A stretch of 64,000 bases of DNA from positions 1-64,000 of the forward strand of contig CALEXX010000045.1 in the NCBI GenBank assembly GCA_937925095.1. The letters are read 5' to 3'. The DNA is from an uncultured Leptotrichia sp. (GTDB lineage Bacteria > Fusobacteriota > Fusobacteriia > Fusobacteriales > Leptotrichiaceae). Below, piece after piece: positions 27,271-36,603 of the stretch (position 1 is its first letter; each line of letters begins with the position of its first letter). The notes beneath the pieces are model-generated. The model had not been told where the DNA came from. It worked only from the letters and a program-made list of their open reading frames with translations, and made no database searches. A program made the translations under genes and the position numbers.

Positions 27271-29526
27271 TTAAATTCCTATGAAAATTTCCACTATATT
27301 TCTTATTTTCTGTAATACCGTATGTTTTTTTGCCTCTCTTGCTCCCTTTCTACGTGAAGTTGGTGGCAGTATACTGTCTAACTCTGCACCAGCATAGTCA
27401 ACAAATCCTTTATTTATAGATTTTTCTATGAAACGTTCTGAATCCTTCTTTAAATTTTCTTTTTCTATTAATTCATCTATTTTTATTTTCTTTTCTTCAT
27501 TTGCATATTTATAAAATGATTCAAGAATATCTCCGCTATTTTTTATTTCAGATAAATCCGTTTTATTAATAAAATTCATGACCAAATCTTCTTTAGCTCT
27601 TGTTCCAAGACTCGTTCTAATAATTCTACGTATTTCATATTTTAAAGTTTCAATATCATCATGTTCTTTTGATTTTTTCAGAATCAGTGATAGAATATAA
27701 TCCAAATTTATTTCATCTGTTTTCAGCAAATCAATCTGGAATTCAACATCGGAAAAATCGATTTCTTCTTCTCCATTTTTATTTTCATTATTTTTTCTGT
27801 CATTTCTTATATCTTCACAAATATCCACATAAACACTTTTCATATCCTGCATCTGTCTATCTGATATTATTTTCTCAAAATTTTCAAATTCATCAAAATT
27901 TCTAAGTATATTTTCTGACTTAAGTAGCTCTCCAAATAATTCTGCAAATTCCTTTTTCTCTGAATCAAGTTCTATTTCTACTGGATTTGGAAACTTATCA
28001 ACTATTTCATTACATAAATCAACATATCCTTTCATTGATTTTCCTGTTTCCTCATCTGTGAATCCGTTAATATATTCATCGTAACTTTTTTCCAAAATTA
28101 CATTAACACTGTTTTCATCTCCAAAAGTTTTTATCGCATCCTCAGTAGCTTTTTCAAGATTTCTGAAACATACAATATTACCAAATGTCTTAACTTTATT
28201 TAAAATACGGTTTGTTCGGGAAAATGCCTGAATTAAACCATGATATCTTAAATTTTTATCAACAAAAAGTGTATTTAAAGTTGGAGCATCAAATCCAGTA
28301 AGGAACATTCCTACAACAATTAAAAGATCAATTTCCTTATCCTTAACCTTTTGGGATAAGTCCTTATAATAGTTCTGAAATTCCTTTCCGTTTGTAGAAT
28401 AATTAGTTTTAAAATATCCATTGTAATCAGATATTACTTTATCTAAAAATTCTTTAGAACTTGAATCCATCGCACCTGGTTCAAAATTTTCATCTGGAAT
28501 ATCACCTATTGCATTCTGTTCTTCATTAGCAGTAAAACTATATATTGTAGCTATTTTCAATCTTTTTTCTTCGGGAATATCCCTTTGCTGTTTTTTAAAC
28601 TCTTCATAATAAAGTTTTGCCGCTTCTACACTTTGTACTGCAAACATTGCATTAAATCCATTTAATCGTCTATGTTTCAAATCATACTGTTCATTTCTAT
28701 GAGTTTTTGTATTATATACTTTTAAAATGTATTCTGTTATCTCTGAAATACGTTCAGGATGCAGAAGCATTTTCTTTTCAATTGTTTTAATCTTTTTTTC
28801 GTCAGTTTCACTTTCAGCAGATTTAAATTTAGGTTTGATATTGTTGTAATCAACTTTAAATTTCAAAACTTTTTCATCCCGAATAGCATCCGTTATAACA
28901 TAACTGTGAAGCTGTGCCCCAAAAATTCCTGCTGTTGTTTCAACTCCAAGAGCATTTTCTGGGAAAATAGGTGTTCCTGTAAATCCAAACTGATAATAAT
29001 GTTTGAAAGATTTTCTTATGTTCTTTTGTGCATCTCCAAACTGTGAACGATGACATTCATCATATATTATTACACAATGTTTATCATAAATTTCGTGATT
29101 TTGATTTTTCTTAACAAATTCATTTAATTTCTGAATTGTTGTAACAACTATTTTATTATCCTGTTTTTCTATACTTCGTTTAAGTTCCTTTGTATCCTTA
29201 CTTCCATTTACACTATCAGGCTGAAATTTCTGATATTCTTTCATTGTCTGATAATCCAAATCTTTTCTGTCAACTACAAAAAATACTTTGTCTATATAAT
29301 CAAGCTCTGTGGCAAGTTTTGCAGTCTTAAAGGAAGTCAAAGTCTTACCTGAACCTGTTGTATGCCAGATAAATCCTCCTGCTTCAATTTTTCCTGATTT
29401 TCTGTTTTGAAAACTGGATTCTATTTTCCACAAAATACGTTCTGTCGCTGCAATCTGATAAGGTCTCATTATCAGAAGAGTATTGTTTGAGTCAAAGACA
29501 CAATATTTTGTTAATACTTCAAGCAT
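27271..29526 (-). pseudogene. hsdR: Type I restriction enzyme HsdR, N-terminally truncated
   Basis: The helicase and C-terminal parts of HsdR are intact: HTTGSGKTLTS near residue 56, IYDECHRSQFG near 154, FGFTGTPIF and the late motif AFSRTNRIL. Intact HsdR is around 1000 aa; here the reading frame begins at the FFEKRTMLEVLTKYCVFD region, and extension upstream hits a stop at 29560-29562. The missing 250-280 residues hold the PD-(D/E)xK nuclease, so DNA cleavage should be lost. The break abuts a relaxase fragment on the other strand. With hsdS also decayed, this type I system is very likely dead for restriction; some translocase-like protein might still be made from the remaining frame. Confidence 0.85.
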
Positions 29527-29547
29527 TGTACGTTTTTCAAAAAAGAA

Positions 29548-29997
29548 TTTCAGAAAACTCTAATCAAAAGACATTCGTCGTTAAAAAACGTGTTGGAAAT
29601 ATTATCGACATCGCTAACAATGAGAAGGCAAAATCTGCAGGACGAAATAAAGGTGCTTGATGAAAAGATTGCTACCCTTTCCACCACTATGGAGCAAGTC
29701 CATACTGTTACGAAATACCGCCAAATTTATCAGGCATATAAGAAAGAGCCTACCGATAAAGCCTTTGCCAGTGAGCATAGAGCAGAAATTATCTTATACG
29801 AAAAAGCCCTTGCCGACCTTAAAAAATCGTACTATAAAATGCCTAATTCTAAGCAGATTTTTGGGGAGCTTGAAAAACTGAACGAAAAAAAGAATACCCT
29901 TATGCAAGAGTATTCTTCATCAAAATCTGAGATGTCCGAGCTATATAAAATCAGGAAAAACTATGAGCAATATATGAGAAGGGAGATGGAGTTATAA
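29548..29997 (+). pseudogene. C-terminal fragment of a mobilisation relaxase
   Basis: The plus-strand frame reads FQKTLIKRHSSLKN, then the coiled-coil C-terminus characteristic of relaxases of Firmicutes-type integrative elements: LDEKIATLSTTMEQVHTVTK, YRQIYQAYKKEPTDKAF and MSELYKIRKNYEQYM. The N-terminal relaxase domain is absent. A GTG at 29590 gives the longest conventional ORF but the similarity continues in frame upstream. It directly adjoins the broken end of hsdR, marking an element insertion followed by deletion. Base composition here is noticeably less AT-rich than in the flanking genes, which fits foreign origin. Confidence 0.75.
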
Positions 29998-30014
29998 CAA
30001 ACATCTATTAATAT

Positions 30015-30755
30015 TTAATTCGATAATTTTTTATACCCCATACTTTCTATATATTTCTCAAATCCCAAAATATCTAGCGCATTAAGTAATTTAATAACTT
30101 TATAATCTGTTTTAAATTTATTTAAATCATCTTCTGCAGTTAAACTTTCTATATAAGAAATGCTTTTATCCATCATCATTTCTCTAGTCGAACCACCAAT
30201 TAAATAAAATACTATCTCTTCTTCGATAAGCAAATTTTCCTTAGCTGTTTTGAATAAGGTAGCTGCAAAGAAATCTTTGTCAATCTCTGAAGGTTTGTAT
30301 AAATTGTTATACTTACAAATATTTTTAAAATTATATCGTTCATTACATATAGCAAACTTTACCCCATTTCTTGGGAATGAAGATCTAACTTCAATTGTTT
30401 TTTTATTAGATAATAATAAATCTATTTGACTTGAAGAATCTTTAAAATCTGTAAACTCAGCAATTTTGCCAAATTCTTTATTTATATATTTATACCATCC
30501 ATATTCAGCTAATACTCCTCCCAAAGCATCAATGATTATGACATTTTTTTCTCTTACATTTAAAGAATCATTCGCCCTTTTGGGATTTACTTTTTTTGCC
30601 AAGTCCCACGCTTTATTTATACAATATGAAAAATCAGAGTCTTTTTTATTTATTATACATTCTATTACTACATATTTTCTTTTTATATTTCTGCATTCTA
30701 GCGGGTCTTGGCAATCAATAATTTTTCTATTTATTCGCAATTCTATCACTTCCAT
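30015..30755 (-). CDS. Third gene of the type III R-M operon, possible PD-(D/E)xK nuclease
   Basis: 246 aa of no family I can name. Residues 75-125 suggest a restriction-endonuclease-like core: a helix with LAEYGWYKY (possible Glu), then SSQIDLLLSNKKTIEVRSS, which has the D-(x)n-ExK/R spacing of PD-(D/E)xK enzymes, with arginine instead of lysine. The rest is mixed alpha/beta. It overlaps the end of res by ten bases with no good ribosome-binding site of its own, so translation is probably coupled to res. A role as accessory nuclease or specificity factor of the type III system is inferred from that coupling and the motif only. Confidence 0.6.
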   Translation of the reverse strand: MEVIELRINRKIIDCQDPLECRNIKRKYVVIECIINKKDSDFSYCINKAWDLAKKVNPKRANDSLNVREKNVIIIDALGGVLAEYGWYKYINKEFGKIAEFTDFKDSSSQIDLLLSNKKTIEVRSSFPRNGVKFAICNERYNFKNICKYNNLYKPSEIDKDFFAATLFKTAKENLLIEEEIVFYLIGGSTREMMMDKSISYIESLTAEDDLNKFKTDYKVIKLLNALDILGFEKYIESMGYKKLSN

Positions 30756-33331
30756 TCTTGTAATTCATAATTTTCATTATCATCTAGCAAATTATCCAAC
30801 CCACTAACAAATGCATCTAGTTTGTCAGACCTTAGATATTCAAAAAATATTTCATAATCATTAGGACTTAAAAAATGAAATATATATTTTTCTTGAATAC
30901 CATTCATAGAAAGTTTTTCATTCAATAGTTTGAAATGTTCCTTAGCAGCCTTATTCTTACCTTTATTTTCTATAGAATTATCTCCATTATCTTTTATTTC
31001 TATAAAAAGATATGTATCATCCTCTTTAGCAAGCTTAATAATAAAATCTGGATTAAAAGATCCTACTTTAGTGTGCGAATGCTGTTTATAGGAATATTCA
31101 ATGCTATAAAATCCCATATCCCTTGATTTAACCCACGCTTGTATTTTTTGAGCATTTTCATTTTTAAGAAGATATTTCTTTAGAAATTGATACTCCGGTT
31201 CTGCAGTTGCTATAACAGTATTTAACGGCGTTTTAAAGTCATTATGATTGATTTCCGTGTAAGCTCTCCTTGGAAATGAATCATCCTCAACAAATGCCTC
31301 TATTATTGCTTTTTGCTCATCAGTAGGCATTTCCTTTTTATATTCGTCTGTGTAAAAAAGCATAGAGTCTGACCTAAATGACGATATTCCTCTCGTTTCA
31401 TCCCTCATTTCAGATGTATTTACATCTATAAATTCTGTTGATTTAATAGAATTTTTAACTGTCTTGCTCCTTGCCCTGAATAAAGTTGAAAAAGCAGTGA
31501 AAATAGCGTTGGCATTATCTTCAATCAGAACATCTCCTGTTATACCTGCGGTTTCCATAGACTTTCTAATAATCGCCTCTATTTTATCTCTTGGTGGCAA
31601 ATTCTCTTTAGAATATACAACATTATCCCCAAGTCCAAGTATTTTAGTTTCCCGATCTCTAAGCAAGAATTCACGGAAAATTTTATCTAAAACCTCATCT
31701 ATAGTTTTTGTTCTTAGTTTTATATCATATTCAATGTTCCTAATTCTACCGGTCAATAGATTTTCGTATTCAGTCTCTTTTGTTGAAGATAAAATCTGGC
31801 TTTTAAGTTTTATTCCATCCTCCCAAGATTTTGTGTAGTTTAGCTCTTTCGCTTCTGTATTTACTTCTTTTTCTTCCTTATCATAAGCTAAATTTTTCAC
31901 TGTAAAGTTATACTTATTTCTATCACCAGTATATTTGACAGTGCTTATAATTCTAGTTTCTATCTCTAGGACTTCGTTTACTAAAGATTTTATATTTTTA
32001 CTCCAACTATCGTGATTAAATACTATAACAGCAGGCTGAGGATTTTGATATTCTGGCGGAATTCTAAGACCTCTTCCTAGTATCTGGGATATTAACAGTT
32101 TTGAATTAAAAGCTCTATCTTCCCATGGAACAATTTGAAAAACATTCTTTACATCCCAACCTTCTGTCAGCATACTAACAGAGATAATCCATTCAAATGA
32201 ATTATCTTTACTATCAACATACTCCAACATACTTACATTAGCTTTATGCTTTGTATCAGATGTAACAATTAAAACTTTCCTTTCAACTATTTCTCTATCA
32301 ACATTTTCAAATTCAGACAAGAAATCTATAAAATCTTCATAGAGATTTTTTGCACTTCTTATATCTTTAGTAATTAAAATAGACAGAGGCTTTACATTTG
32401 GATATTTCTTTTTATTATTTTCATGATTCTTTCTTATCTTTTGAAATTTATATTCCCTATCACTAGAAACATCATCCGTTTGTACATAATCAATCGTTTT
32501 TACTATTTTATCATCGATAGCACTCCTCAATGAATATCTATAAATTACATCATTAAAATATTCGTCATCTATATAAGCTGTTCCTGTAAATCCAAGAATA
32601 TATCTAAAATCATAGTCTTTATTTAACAGAAATTCTTTCCACTTTTTAATATCTTTTTCATTAGTACTATTAAAAATATGGTGAGCTTCATCATTTAAAA
32701 CTAAAGTGTCGTCTCCTCCACTCTTAAAGCTGTCTTTTATTGATGAGCCTGTCGTTTCATACACAGCATGAATGTTCTCAACACAAATATCTCCTTCTCT
32801 AATTGTTGAATCAGCACTTATAATTCTTGGTGATGAACCTACTAGTTCGGCAGGAATTGTATTTCTCAAGTTCGCATCAGATGATAACTCTTCAAATTTT
32901 TTTGTTAATCCTTTTTCAATTGTCAAGGAAGGGCATAATACTAAAACCCTCTTAATAATTTTCTCTGACAATAATATTTGAGCTATTCCATATATAACAT
33001 ATGATTTACCAGTTCCCGTCGCTAAATCTATATTTGCAAAAAGTTTGTTTTTAATTTGAAGATTATAATAATAATCTTCAATTCTGTTATATTTCTTACT
33101 AAGTTCTAAATTATTTGCATAATTCTCTTTAACAATGTCTTCTATCGAATTATACATTCCAGAAGCAAGATAGATTATAGCAGCTCTTATAGCCTCTTTT
33201 TGATACTCCCTATCACCACATAGGACATCTAAAAAAGCTTCCCATTTGTCTAAATTTAATTTAGATTTGTCATAATTCTTATTAACCTTAAGAATCAAAT
33301 CTTTCTGATTAAATACTATTTTATTTTCCAT
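30746..33331 (-). CDS. Type III restriction enzyme, Res subunit
   Basis: 861 aa. Res subunits combine an SF2 motor with a C-terminal nuclease and cleave DNA together with Mod. Walker A DLATGTGKSYV lies near residue 104, the DEAH-type motif VLNDEAHHIF near 214, motif III GFTGTAY and motif VI SQILGRGLRIPPE later. The C-terminal nuclease is visible near residues 762-780 as FNPDFIIK ... LFIEIKDNG. All expected motifs are present, so the enzyme should be functional. Its ATG follows the mod stop after one base, with AAAGGAGAAG inside the end of mod. Length is close to other Res proteins. Confidence 0.9.
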   Translation of the reverse strand: MENKIVFNQKDLILKVNKNYDKSKLNLDKWEAFLDVLCGDREYQKEAIRAAIIYLASGMYNSIEDIVKENYANNLELSKKYNRIEDYYYNLQIKNKLFANIDLATGTGKSYVIYGIAQILLSEKIIKRVLVLCPSLTIEKGLTKKFEELSSDANLRNTIPAELVGSSPRIISADSTIREGDICVENIHAVYETTGSSIKDSFKSGGDDTLVLNDEAHHIFNSTNEKDIKKWKEFLLNKDYDFRYILGFTGTAYIDDEYFNDVIYRYSLRSAIDDKIVKTIDYVQTDDVSSDREYKFQKIRKNHENNKKKYPNVKPLSILITKDIRSAKNLYEDFIDFLSEFENVDREIVERKVLIVTSDTKHKANVSMLEYVDSKDNSFEWIISVSMLTEGWDVKNVFQIVPWEDRAFNSKLLISQILGRGLRIPPEYQNPQPAVIVFNHDSWSKNIKSLVNEVLEIETRIISTVKYTGDRNKYNFTVKNLAYDKEEKEVNTEAKELNYTKSWEDGIKLKSQILSSTKETEYENLLTGRIRNIEYDIKLRTKTIDEVLDKIFREFLLRDRETKILGLGDNVVYSKENLPPRDKIEAIIRKSMETAGITGDVLIEDNANAIFTAFSTLFRARSKTVKNSIKSTEFIDVNTSEMRDETRGISSFRSDSMLFYTDEYKKEMPTDEQKAIIEAFVEDDSFPRRAYTEINHNDFKTPLNTVIATAEPEYQFLKKYLLKNENAQKIQAWVKSRDMGFYSIEYSYKQHSHTKVGSFNPDFIIKLAKEDDTYLFIEIKDNGDNSIENKGKNKAAKEHFKLLNEKLSMNGIQEKYIFHFLSPNDYEIFFEYLRSDKLDAFVSGLDNLLDDNENYELQEWK

Positions 33332-33332
33332 A

Positions 33333-35432
33333 CTACTTCTCCTTTGACAATGATACTGTTACATCATTTCCATATATGTCTGTAAATATAAATACCGTCT
33401 TATTACCCAATAATTTTGTTGGTATTTTCCACTCGATACTTGTCGGCTTTTCATTATCATAATTTATCTTAGTATCTTTATTTTCTTTTTTATCGCTTTC
33501 TATCTCGCTCCAAAATCTAACATCATCCATCAAAAATTCTTTTCCATTATAGTCATAATTAACAAATATGCTGGATAAAGTAGAAAAATTATCCATCTCA
33601 CACCCATTAAGTGGATCACTTACAAATTTTGTAACACTAAGAACAGTATCTTTTTTCCCATTCTTAAATACACATTCAACTTCTGGCGTATAGATGAATT
33701 GAAAGCCTTTCATTTCCTCAATATCATTTACATCGTCTTTGCTTCTAGGCTGTCTTGATTTTGTAAATGGTATTTTGTGAAGTTCTTCTATCATTTCATA
33801 CGGTACTTTTAAGAAGTAATATCTTGTATCATCTAATTCTTCATAATCAGCTATAAAATCAACTCTTGTTGCTGGTGCAACAATATAAACTCTACTATAT
33901 CTTTTAGATTTTATATTTTTATGAAGTTCAGAAATATAGTTATAATCTACTGCTGAGTCCTTATGTTCAATATAGTTAAAAACTTTTACTGGGAAACCTC
34001 TTTTTTCTCCATCAAATTGAATTCCAGATGTTTTTACTTCTTTAGCATCGTATTCAAATAGTTGAGATACAAAGTGTTTGTATTTATCCCATTCGAGATT
34101 TAATGTTGTTCCTAAATCATACATTCCAAGCTTACAAGTAATGAATGACCTTGCTGGCTTGTTATACTTAGTTTTACTTTCTAAGCATTTACTGTCTTGA
34201 ATTTGTAAAAGTCTTTTCTGCATCGTCAGATAAGATAATTTACCTAAATCACAAGTTATCCAACGCCTTCCAAGTTTCTCTGCTACAGCCATACTTGTTC
34301 CTGAACCTCCGAAGAAATCCATAATAAGATCACCTTCATTGGTACACATATTAATAATTCGTTGCAACATTTTTTCACTTTTTTCAGTTGGATAATTATT
34401 GCTAAATTCATATGCAGGAATATCATTCCAAACATTATTACATAGGACATTATCTTTTTCTGGGATAAAATACTCTGGCTGTCCACTAGTTCCTTTTCTA
34501 ATAAAATCCATTTTCTGACCATTTCTTTCCCAATATTCACCTATTGTTTCTTCATCAGAAAAATGCACTTTCCAAAATTCGTAATTTTTAGAAGCTTTTT
34601 CTGCTCTACTTGCTTTCCATCGCCAATGATTACCTGCTTTTGGTTTAACATCAAATAAGTCATAATCCATATCTGTTCTATATCCACTTGCTTCAAAATT
34701 ATGCCAATTCTCCGCTTTGAAAACTTTTTTTACTGGAGGAATAAATGTTGTCCCCTGCTTTTTAGAATAAAACAACAGTGTGTCAAACTCTTCATTCATT
34801 TTATTGACAAATATTTTTTCTTTAATATTTTTCTTAACTCTGTTAACAATAATTTCATTAACAAAATTAAAATTAAAAACTTCATCCATAATTTGTTTTA
34901 TATGAAATTTATACCTATAATCTATATGGACAAAAATCACGCCATCTTCAGATAATATTTCTCTTGCAACTATTAGCCTTCTACGGATAAATTCTAGAAA
35001 TTCTGAACCTTTCTTTTTGTCACTATATGCTTTGTTTCCTGTTTTAGTTAAAAATTCGTCCTGAGTTGCAAAAGGAGGGTCTATATAGATTAGCTTTACC
35101 TTGCCTTTAACTTTATCTTTAATTAACGGATCTTTATTTTCGTTAATTGTCTTCAAGAACTGAAGATTATCTCCAAAGACGATCATATTTTTCCATCCAT
35201 CTTCAAAAGCTGGATGTTCTTTTCCATTAAATACACGCTCCAATTGTAGTGGAACGGGAAGTGTTCCATCCTCTCCTGCAAGTATATCTTCTCTTCTCAT
35301 TTTCCCTGCATATGTAAGCTCATACTCTTCCTGGACATTTGGAAACAGTAAATACTTATAGTCCTCAGGTATTTGCTCTCCTGATTCTATAAGGTTTATT
35401 AAATACTTTTTGTCTATCCCCGTTAGTTTCAT
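33333..35432 (-). CDS. Type III DNA adenine methyltransferase, Mod subunit
   Basis: 699 aa. The beta-class arrangement is clear: motif IV LIYIDPPFATQDEF near residue 114, a long target-recognition region, and motif I DFFGGSGTSMAVAEKLGRRW near residue 374. Mod methylates one strand of an asymmetric site and provides DNA recognition to Res. The tetrapeptide is DPPF instead of the commoner DPPY. TAGGAGAAATGT precedes ATG, and a 17-base-spaced promoter lies about 50 bases upstream. No repeat tract that would make the gene phase-variable is visible within it. Confidence 0.92.
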   Translation of the reverse strand: MKLTGIDKKYLINLIESGEQIPEDYKYLLFPNVQEEYELTYAGKMRREDILAGEDGTLPVPLQLERVFNGKEHPAFEDGWKNMIVFGDNLQFLKTINENKDPLIKDKVKGKVKLIYIDPPFATQDEFLTKTGNKAYSDKKKGSEFLEFIRRRLIVAREILSEDGVIFVHIDYRYKFHIKQIMDEVFNFNFVNEIIVNRVKKNIKEKIFVNKMNEEFDTLLFYSKKQGTTFIPPVKKVFKAENWHNFEASGYRTDMDYDLFDVKPKAGNHWRWKASRAEKASKNYEFWKVHFSDEETIGEYWERNGQKMDFIRKGTSGQPEYFIPEKDNVLCNNVWNDIPAYEFSNNYPTEKSEKMLQRIINMCTNEGDLIMDFFGGSGTSMAVAEKLGRRWITCDLGKLSYLTMQKRLLQIQDSKCLESKTKYNKPARSFITCKLGMYDLGTTLNLEWDKYKHFVSQLFEYDAKEVKTSGIQFDGEKRGFPVKVFNYIEHKDSAVDYNYISELHKNIKSKRYSRVYIVAPATRVDFIADYEELDDTRYYFLKVPYEMIEELHKIPFTKSRQPRSKDDVNDIEEMKGFQFIYTPEVECVFKNGKKDTVLSVTKFVSDPLNGCEMDNFSTLSSIFVNYDYNGKEFLMDDVRFWSEIESDKKENKDTKINYDNEKPTSIEWKIPTKLLGNKTVFIFTDIYGNDVTVSLSKEK

Positions 35433-35482
35433 ACATTTCTCCTATACATTATATTCGTAAAGTCGTATTTATTATATATTTT

Positions 35483-35511
35483 ATTATATCATATTTTCTA
35501 TTCTTACACAA
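35483..35511 (-). promoter_or_regulatory. Promoter of the type III mod-res operon
   Basis: TTGTGT (35506-35511) and TATAAT (35483-35488) are spaced by 17 bases on the minus strand, about 50 bases before the mod ATG. The operon thus carries its own promoter and is independent of the remains of hsdM-hsdS. Confidence 0.6.
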
Positions 35512-35899
35512 CTAAAAAAGTTGGTATAATCCGAAGACCATGTCAACTGTCTTTATCTCTCTACGTCTTTAGAAGCTTCTTTCTTCTCAGTAGGCTTTGA
35601 TTTTTCTTCTGCAGCAAGACCACTTACACAAACCTAGATTATCCCCATTATTCGTATTTCTATCAACCCTCAGCACTGACCTTAATAATCTCACCATTAA
35701 ACTATTTAACGAGATTGCTCTATTCTTCTCTTAGGTTCGTAAATAATGACGTCATCATCTGTTGTTAAAATAGCATTCGTCATTTCTCTTTTTGTTGCAA
35801 AGATTTATCGGAGCTTAGTGTTCAAAGCATCAACCAATTTATTTCTATATAACCAGTTTGTTCATTCAAAAAAGATAAGAATAGAAAATTTTTGCAACT
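35512..35899 (-). other. Non-coding stretch with decayed reading frames between mod and hsdS remnant
   Basis: No complete gene is present. Minus-strand fragments with protein-like composition can be seen, such as GLAAEEKSKPTEKKEASKDV near 35630-35570 and FATKREMTNAILTTDDD near 35800-35750, each interrupted by stops. I do not recognise either. They are best read as debris from genes lost when the type III module arrived. Confidence 0.5.
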
Positions 35900-36244
35900 G
35901 AGGATAAATCCTTAAATCTTTCATTAGTAAATATAAATTTTCTAGTAGATTTTCTGTAACTAACGAACTTATCGTACACCCATTCAACTTTTATGACAAA
36001 CCTGAAAAAATAATGTCTTCATATTAAAGATTTCTTTATTTTTAATTTTCATAGATTTTAACTCTATCTTCAACATCAATTTTTAACGATAAATTATTGT
36101 AAACATTTATACTTTATTTCCATTTTGAAAATCTTCTTTTCTTTTTTCTGTTATTCCACTATAAAATTCTCCTATTTTCTCCAACGTCCCCCACCCAACT
36201 CCATCAGAACAGATTTTTTTTATTAATTTTTTTAGTTTATTCAT
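35900..36244 (-). pseudogene. hsdS: Decayed type I specificity subunit HsdS
   Basis: ATG at 36242-36244, preceded by GAGGAAAAATATT, opens a frame MNKLKKLIKKICSDGVGWGT ... FYSGITEKRKEDFQNGN, which matches the beginning of HsdS target-recognition domain 1. A stop at 36107-36109 ends it after 45 residues. Similarity resumes in another frame as NVYNNLSLKIDVEDRVKIYEN, then again as degenerate pieces (GCTISSLVTENLLENLY) to about 35900. At least two frameshifts and loss of the second target-recognition domain mean no working specificity subunit. The right boundary of similarity is approximate. Confidence 0.8.
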
Positions 36245-36280
36245 AATATTTTTCCTCATTTTATTGCAATATGTAGTTTT

Positions 36281-36443
36281 TCTCGAGATTAATTATATTA
36301 ATTTTTTATAACAAACCTTGATTTTATTACTTTTTTGGTACTTACTATATTTTTCTAGTTTTTTTATCTCGAGATTAACATTTTTTTCTCGAGATTAGTT
36401 ATATTAATTTTTTATAACAAATCTTGATTTTATTACCTTTTTT
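36281..36443. repeat. Direct repeat pair of about 56 bp with XhoI-like palindrome
   Basis: The sequence from TCTCGAGATTAATTATATTA at 36281 onward to about 36336 recurs at 36387-36443 with only three or four differences. A third partial copy of TCTCGAGATT begins at 36367. The units lie between the hsdS and rhuM remnants. They could be recombination scars or a duplicated operator; no gene explains them. Confidence 0.7.
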
Positions 36444-36501
36444 GTTTGAATTTTTCCTTTAATTGCACCATATCGAGTAATAATCAACTAATAGTTGACA
36501 G

Positions 36502-36603
36502 TTACTTTTCCATCTGATTCAGCCATACTGTTCCTTTTTCCAATTTTAGGCTTATCTTTGACTTTCCATCTTCTGTATTATAAATAATCATATCATTACT
36601 CAT
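36502..36603 (-). pseudogene. RhuM-family N-terminal stub
   Basis: ATG at 36601-36603 overlaps the end of hsdM and opens a 33-residue frame (MSNDMIIYNTEDGKSKISLK, then EKGTVWLNQMEK). This is the conserved N-terminus of RhuM/virulence-associated proteins, which are often encoded between hsdM and hsdS in type I clusters. A stop follows where the helical DNA-binding part should begin. It is a remnant with no likely function. Confidence 0.75.

Noticed and set aside
34283..34540. Extra minus-strand ORF inside mod
   Set aside because: It overlaps the methyltransferase gene in another frame, and mod has all catalytic motifs in its own frame.
33333..35432. Phase-variable mod gene
   Set aside because: No simple-sequence repeat tract is visible within or directly ahead of the gene.
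36281..36443. CRISPR array
   Set aside because: Only two full repeats and one partial, long AT-rich units without regular spacers and no cas genes nearby.
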